Source: Nesterenkonia haasae
Lineage (GTDB): Bacteria; Actinomycetota; Actinomycetes; Actinomycetales; Micrococcaceae
NCBI RefSeq assembly: GCF_010119385.1
Contig: NZ_VFIE01000019.1
Coordinates: 262,302-326,301, forward strand
Reading direction: 5' to 3'
Length of the DNA: 64,000 bases
Program-made: the position numbers and the translations under genes
Shown here: positions 60,788 to 64,000 of the stretch, one piece after another
Layout: each line of letters begins with the position of its first letter
Position numbering within the stretch: the first letter of the stretch is position 1
Notes under the pieces: model-generated
What the model was told of the DNA's origin: nothing
Database searches by the model: none
Seen by the model: the letters and a program-made list of their open reading frames with translations, nothing else

Positions 60788-61905
60788 GCGATCAACTCTC
60801 CCCATGCGGGACCGCGCTCTACCCGATCCCCGCGGGTGAAGAGCGCCGGCACCATAGTGAGCCTGCCGTCGTCGTACCGCAGAGCTGACAGGGCCACCGG
60901 CATCCGGCGATTGGACCGACGCTCTACGTGGACCACCGCGTTCAGGGCAGCTGCAGCTTGGATCGCAACGGTCTCCGGGGTGAGTCCCGCGAGCGCACCC
61001 ATAGCAATCAATCGCGCCGGCACTGCATGCGGAGAATTGGCGTGAACCGTCCCACCCGCGCCGGCGTGGCCAGTATTCATAGCGGTGAGGAAATCCCGCA
61101 GCTCCGCCCCGCGGCACTCTCCCACAATCAGACGGTCCGGGCGCATCCGTAGGGTCTCGCGGACCAGTTGTCCCATATCCACCCGACCGGCACCCTCCAC
61201 ATTGCCCTCCCTGCTCTGCAGGTGCAGAACATGGGGATGCTCCGGCGTCAGCTCCGTAGTGTCCTCGACCACCAGAATGCGTTCGCTGTGGGAGACCTCG
61301 CTGAGCATTGCGGACAACAGGGATGTTTTTCCGGACCCGGTCGCACCAGAGACCAGGTAGTTGAGGCGCTGGGTCACCAGGGATCGCAGCGCCGCCAACC
61401 ATTGGTGTGCGCCCGGCCAGTGGTTGGCCAACTCCTCCAAGCCTGCGGTGGAGCTTCGAGCGACTCTGACCGAAATAACTGTGCCTTCAACAGCGATCGG
61501 CGGAATCACCGCGTGGATCCGACATTTTCCTAATGTGCCGTCGGCGCACGGGTGACCCTCATCGAGCCGGCCACCGGCGATCGACACCAGTCGCCGCGCC
61601 AAGGCCCGAACCTGTTCCTCCGAGTCGATGCGCACTCCGGTGTTGGTCAGTCCGTGTTCCCCATCTGTCCAAATACAACCCTGAGCATCGAGGACCACAT
61701 CCGTCACACCAGGCGTCTCCACGAACTGCTGCAGTGGGCCTAAGCCCACCAGTTCGTCCCGCAGCTTCTTGACCAGCTGGGCTGTGGTCCCCGTCCCCAG
61801 TGCCAGGCCCTCCGCGCGAACCGCCTCAGCAATCCGTTCTGCGGTCACTGGTTCGGCAGCAGAGGTCAACCGCTCACGAACGGCCTCAAGCTGTTCTTCA
61901 CGCAT
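60784..61905 (-). CDS. tadA: TadA/CpaF-like secretion ATPase
   Basis: 373 residues from ATG 61905 (MREEQLEAV). Walker A SGATGSGKTSLLSAML, Asp box ERILVVEDTTEL, Walker B MRPDRLIVGECRGAE and the His box HAGAGGTVHANSP. Powers pilus assembly or secretion. Overlaps ssd by 8 bp. Confidence 0.93.
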   Translation of the reverse strand: MREEQLEAVRERLTSAAEPVTAERIAEAVRAEGLALGTGTTAQLVKKLRDELVGLGPLQQFVETPGVTDVVLDAQGCIWTDGEHGLTNTGVRIDSEEQVRALARRLVSIAGGRLDEGHPCADGTLGKCRIHAVIPPIAVEGTVISVRVARSSTAGLEELANHWPGAHQWLAALRSLVTQRLNYLVSGATGSGKTSLLSAMLSEVSHSERILVVEDTTELTPEHPHVLHLQSREGNVEGAGRVDMGQLVRETLRMRPDRLIVGECRGAELRDFLTAMNTGHAGAGGTVHANSPHAVPARLIAMGALAGLTPETVAIQAAAALNAVVHVERRSNRRMPVALSALRYDDGRLTMVPALFTRGDRVERGPAWGELIA

Positions 61906-63001
61906 TGACCAACCCCACCCTGTGGAGCACCCGGCTGAGCAGGTCAGCACCGCGGCGGCTGCGCAACAGATCATAGGCATCATGGATCTCGTCACCACGC
62001 GCGAGCCACTTCTGTACCGGCAGATCCGCGATCACCGGCGCATCGAGCTCAGCACGCACATCAGCTGCACTCCATCCAGGCGCAGCTGAACCATTGACCG
62101 CGACCCACGGTCGGGTCTGCGGCACAGCACTGATGAGATCGCGGGCTGCATCCACCGCTCGACGTGATGGCCGCACGATGATCAACAGCTCGTCGACCTG
62201 CTCCCCAAGGCTGACCAGCGCCTCAGTCTGCTGGCCGCTGTCAATGACCACGACGTCGTATGCGCGCCGACCGGCGACCACAGCCGCACGCAGTCGGGAA
62301 TCCGCGCGCGGACCAGCGGCCGACCCCGTCAGGAGACCGATTCCTTCCCACAGCGGGACGGCTTCGCGCAGTTGGTTCGCCGACAGGTCGCCTTCCACAG
62401 AGGTCAACTCCTGCCAGTTAAGGCCACCTCCGCTGAGCCTGCCCTCGCTCTGCGCGGTGCGGACCAGATCGGCGATTCCACTGCCCGGGCCACCGACAGA
62501 GTCCACCATCAATGAACTCACACCACGAGAAGCCAATTCGGCGGCGCAGAGATAAGCAAACGTGGTCGCGCCCACTCCTCCGACCGATCCTGCCACGGCG
62601 AGCACCCGGCCCTGGGACCGGTCGAGGACCTTGGTTGAGAGGTGCTCGGTGAGCCATTTCTCTCCCGCCGGCAGGGGGACTGGCCGCAGACCAGGGGCTT
62701 CCGCGGCCGCTTGCCAGACTGACTCTGCATCATGTCCCACCAGGAGACACCGCTCAGCCAACACCGCGGTGCGTGGAACTGTCTGCGTTGAGCAGAGGAC
62801 GGCCACGGCCGCTTCAGCGATTGCGCTCTCCACGTGAGCCCACCGGTGGCGGATCTCTAGCCGGGCTCCCACGACTGCGGCAATCAGTGCAATGTCATCG
62901 CGCAGACGTTGGTCGGCAGCCACAAGGAGCAGCACCGGTTCTTCGGACGTTTCGCGGTGTGGGGACCCTGGACGTGGGGTGGCTCGTCCATTCCGTGTCA
63001 T
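61898..63001 (-). CDS. ssd: Ssd/CpaE-like MinD-type ATPase
   Basis: 367 residues. N-terminal receiver-like domain (about 1-130), then a deviant MinD-type P-loop AGSVGGVGATTFAYLCAAEL, DVVVIDSGQQ and LIIVRPSRRAVDAARDLI. In mycobacteria Ssd affects septum placement; in tad loci the protein helps localise the machine. The P-loop lacks the usual lysine (G-G-V-G-A-T-T), as is common in this subgroup. First gene of the ssd-tadA-tadB-tadC operon. Confidence 0.88.
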   Translation of the reverse strand: MTRNGRATPRPGSPHRETSEEPVLLLVAADQRLRDDIALIAAVVGARLEIRHRWAHVESAIAEAAVAVLCSTQTVPRTAVLAERCLLVGHDAESVWQAAAEAPGLRPVPLPAGEKWLTEHLSTKVLDRSQGRVLAVAGSVGGVGATTFAYLCAAELASRGVSSLMVDSVGGPGSGIADLVRTAQSEGRLSGGGLNWQELTSVEGDLSANQLREAVPLWEGIGLLTGSAAGPRADSRLRAAVVAGRRAYDVVVIDSGQQTEALVSLGEQVDELLIIVRPSRRAVDAARDLISAVPQTRPWVAVNGSAAPGWSAADVRAELDAPVIADLPVQKWLARGDEIHDAYDLLRSRRGADLLSRVLHRVGLVNA

Positions 63002-63136
63002 AGCACTCAGCGTGCTGGTGCAAGGGCACCCGGCAGGCAGTCAGCGGCGCTGCTGTGGAATCTCCCGCGTGTGGGCGTCTGACCCTTCACCCTGTGGAGA
63101 ACTCTGAATGCGTTGAACCCCCGCGTGGGCTCACCT

Positions 63137-64000
63137 TCAGCCGGTCTCGAGGTCCCGCCGGGACATCAGCCCGACGGACAGAAGCAGCAGGAACCCTCCG
63201 CCTGCCGCCAAAACGGCAAGAGCCCAGCCATTGATGTCCTCCTGAGGCAGCTGCCCCACCAGATGAAGCGGAGAGATATCACGCGCCCACCCGGGAAGCT
63301 GCAGCGTCTCCGCCAGGAAGCCGACCGTGGCGATCCAACCCACCAAGGCCCATCCAAGAACTGTCCATCGTTGGCCCATTGAGCGCAGCAGAGCAGCCAC
63401 CGCGGCCACGAACACTACCGGCACCGCGTACCCGAAACCCACCTTCATCGCTGTGGCCAAAGCCGCAGGCTCAGCCATCACAGTCCAGGTCACCAACCCC
63501 AGGGCCACAGAACCCAGAACCAGGACCACCACCGCTGAGGCGCCGACCACACTCCACCATCCCAGCCAGAAGCGCTTTCGTGAGATGCGAGCAGCCAGCA
63601 CAGTCCCGAGTCGACCGCTCGACTCTTCCGAGATCAGTCGACTCATACCCTGAACCGCCGTCGCTGTGGCAGCCAAGCAGATGACAACCACCGCCAGACT
63701 GGTCACCACATCGCTGCCATCGTCCACGCCCAGAGCCTCAAGCATGGTGGGGTTAGCATCGACCAACTCAGCCATCTCCTGGGTCAGGAGGCCGAACACG
63801 CCTCCCCACAGCATGGCAGTCACGGCCCACGCGAGGACCATAGCTCGGTTGAGCCGCCAACTCAGACCCATGGCAGTACTGAGGTATTCCCGCCCCCGTT
63901 CAGGTCCGGCAGAGGCAGCAAGGATGCCGGCACCAAGGTCGCGCCGAACAGCAATGACAGCGGCCCCGGACAGTAGCACCACGGTGCTCACCAGGAAGGC
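63137..64000 (-). CDS. ABC-2/multidrug exporter-type membrane protein (5' end off the window)
   Basis: At least 287 residues, reading in from beyond the right edge. Many membrane helices, with VQGMSRLISEESSGRLGTVLAARISRKRF (the exporter-permease loop with E-E-x-x-G-R-L) and AMGLSWRLNRAMVLAW, typical of large polyketide-antibiotic exporter permeases. Its ATPase would be expected upstream, outside the window. Confidence 0.8.
   Translation of the reverse strand, partial: AFLVSTVVLLSGAAVIAVRRDLGAGILAASAGPERGREYLSTAMGLSWRLNRAMVLAWAVTAMLWGGVFGLLTQEMAELVDANPTMLEALGVDDGSDVVTSLAVVVICLAATATAVQGMSRLISEESSGRLGTVLAARISRKRFWLGWWSVVGASAVVVLVLGSVALGLVTWTVMAEPAALATAMKVGFGYAVPVVFVAAVAALLRSMGQRWTVLGWALVGWIATVGFLAETLQLPGWARDISPLHLVGQLPQEDINGWALAVLAAGGGFLLLLSVGLMSRRDLETG

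Noticed and set aside
1-64000. CRISPR arrays, rRNA or tRNA genes, and insertion sequences
   Set aside because: No regularly spaced repeats, cloverleaf-like sequence or transposase reading was seen by eye. A tRNA or IS search program would settle it.

Overview
The window is about 60% or more GC, with tightly packed operons, frequent GTG starts and 4-bp ATGA/GTGA overlaps. It looks like a chromosomal segment of a Micrococcales actinobacterium, most like the Micrococcaceae (Nesterenkonia or Arthrobacter relatives). The genus is a guess. The conserved backbone is a known actinobacterial neighbourhood: topA, a class I methyltransferase, a DUF1998-type DEAD/H helicase and the tad pilus-like locus (flp, tadE, tadF, tadC, tadB, tadA, ssd). 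In Mycobacterium tuberculosis the corresponding genes lie close together (Rv3646c to Rv3660c). Here accessory blocks split them apart.

Block 1 (about 1.1-13.9 kb) is a sialic acid scavenging system. It holds a secreted sialidase, a peptide-type ABC importer with a fused permease-ATPase (siaEFGI-like), nanA, nanK, nanE, nagB and a FadR-type regulator. nagA is a wreck with its middle deleted. Related TGTCTGAT/C sites lie upstream of the sialidase, of the importer/regulator pair and of nagB.

Backbone genes follow (13.9-21.4 kb): methyltransferase, TrhO-type rhodanese, acetyltransferase, homocysteine methyltransferase-like protein and helicase.

Block 2 (21.4-31.4 kb) is an unassigned catabolic cluster, all on the minus strand: a glutamine synthetase-like ligase, a MetX-like alpha/beta hydrolase, two dehydrogenases, an FAD monooxygenase, an SsuABC/NMT1-type importer and a TetR regulator. 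Its two promoters carry matching TTTC-N11-GAAA operators. Block 3 (31.6-40.4 kb) is a dipeptide-type ABC importer with a small ABM-domain protein, two XRE-cupin regulators and a gamma-glutamyltransferase.

Block 4 (about 40.7-58.3 kb) looks like a resistance island. Two copies of a rifamycin-associated-element (RAE)-like inverted repeat are present. One precedes a glycosyltransferase resembling Rgt. The other precedes a decayed DHA2 drug exporter followed by a HelR-like RNA polymerase motor. Around them lie three TetR/ABC-2 exporter modules (one broken), an orphan operator relic of a fourth, and a DedA-Ino1-PAP2 operon. The block is flanked by about 190-200 bp direct repeats made of the leader and first 65 bp of the flp gene, so the left copy is a truncated pilin remnant.

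The right end (58.5-63.0 kb) is the intact tad locus. A membrane exporter subunit runs off the edge.
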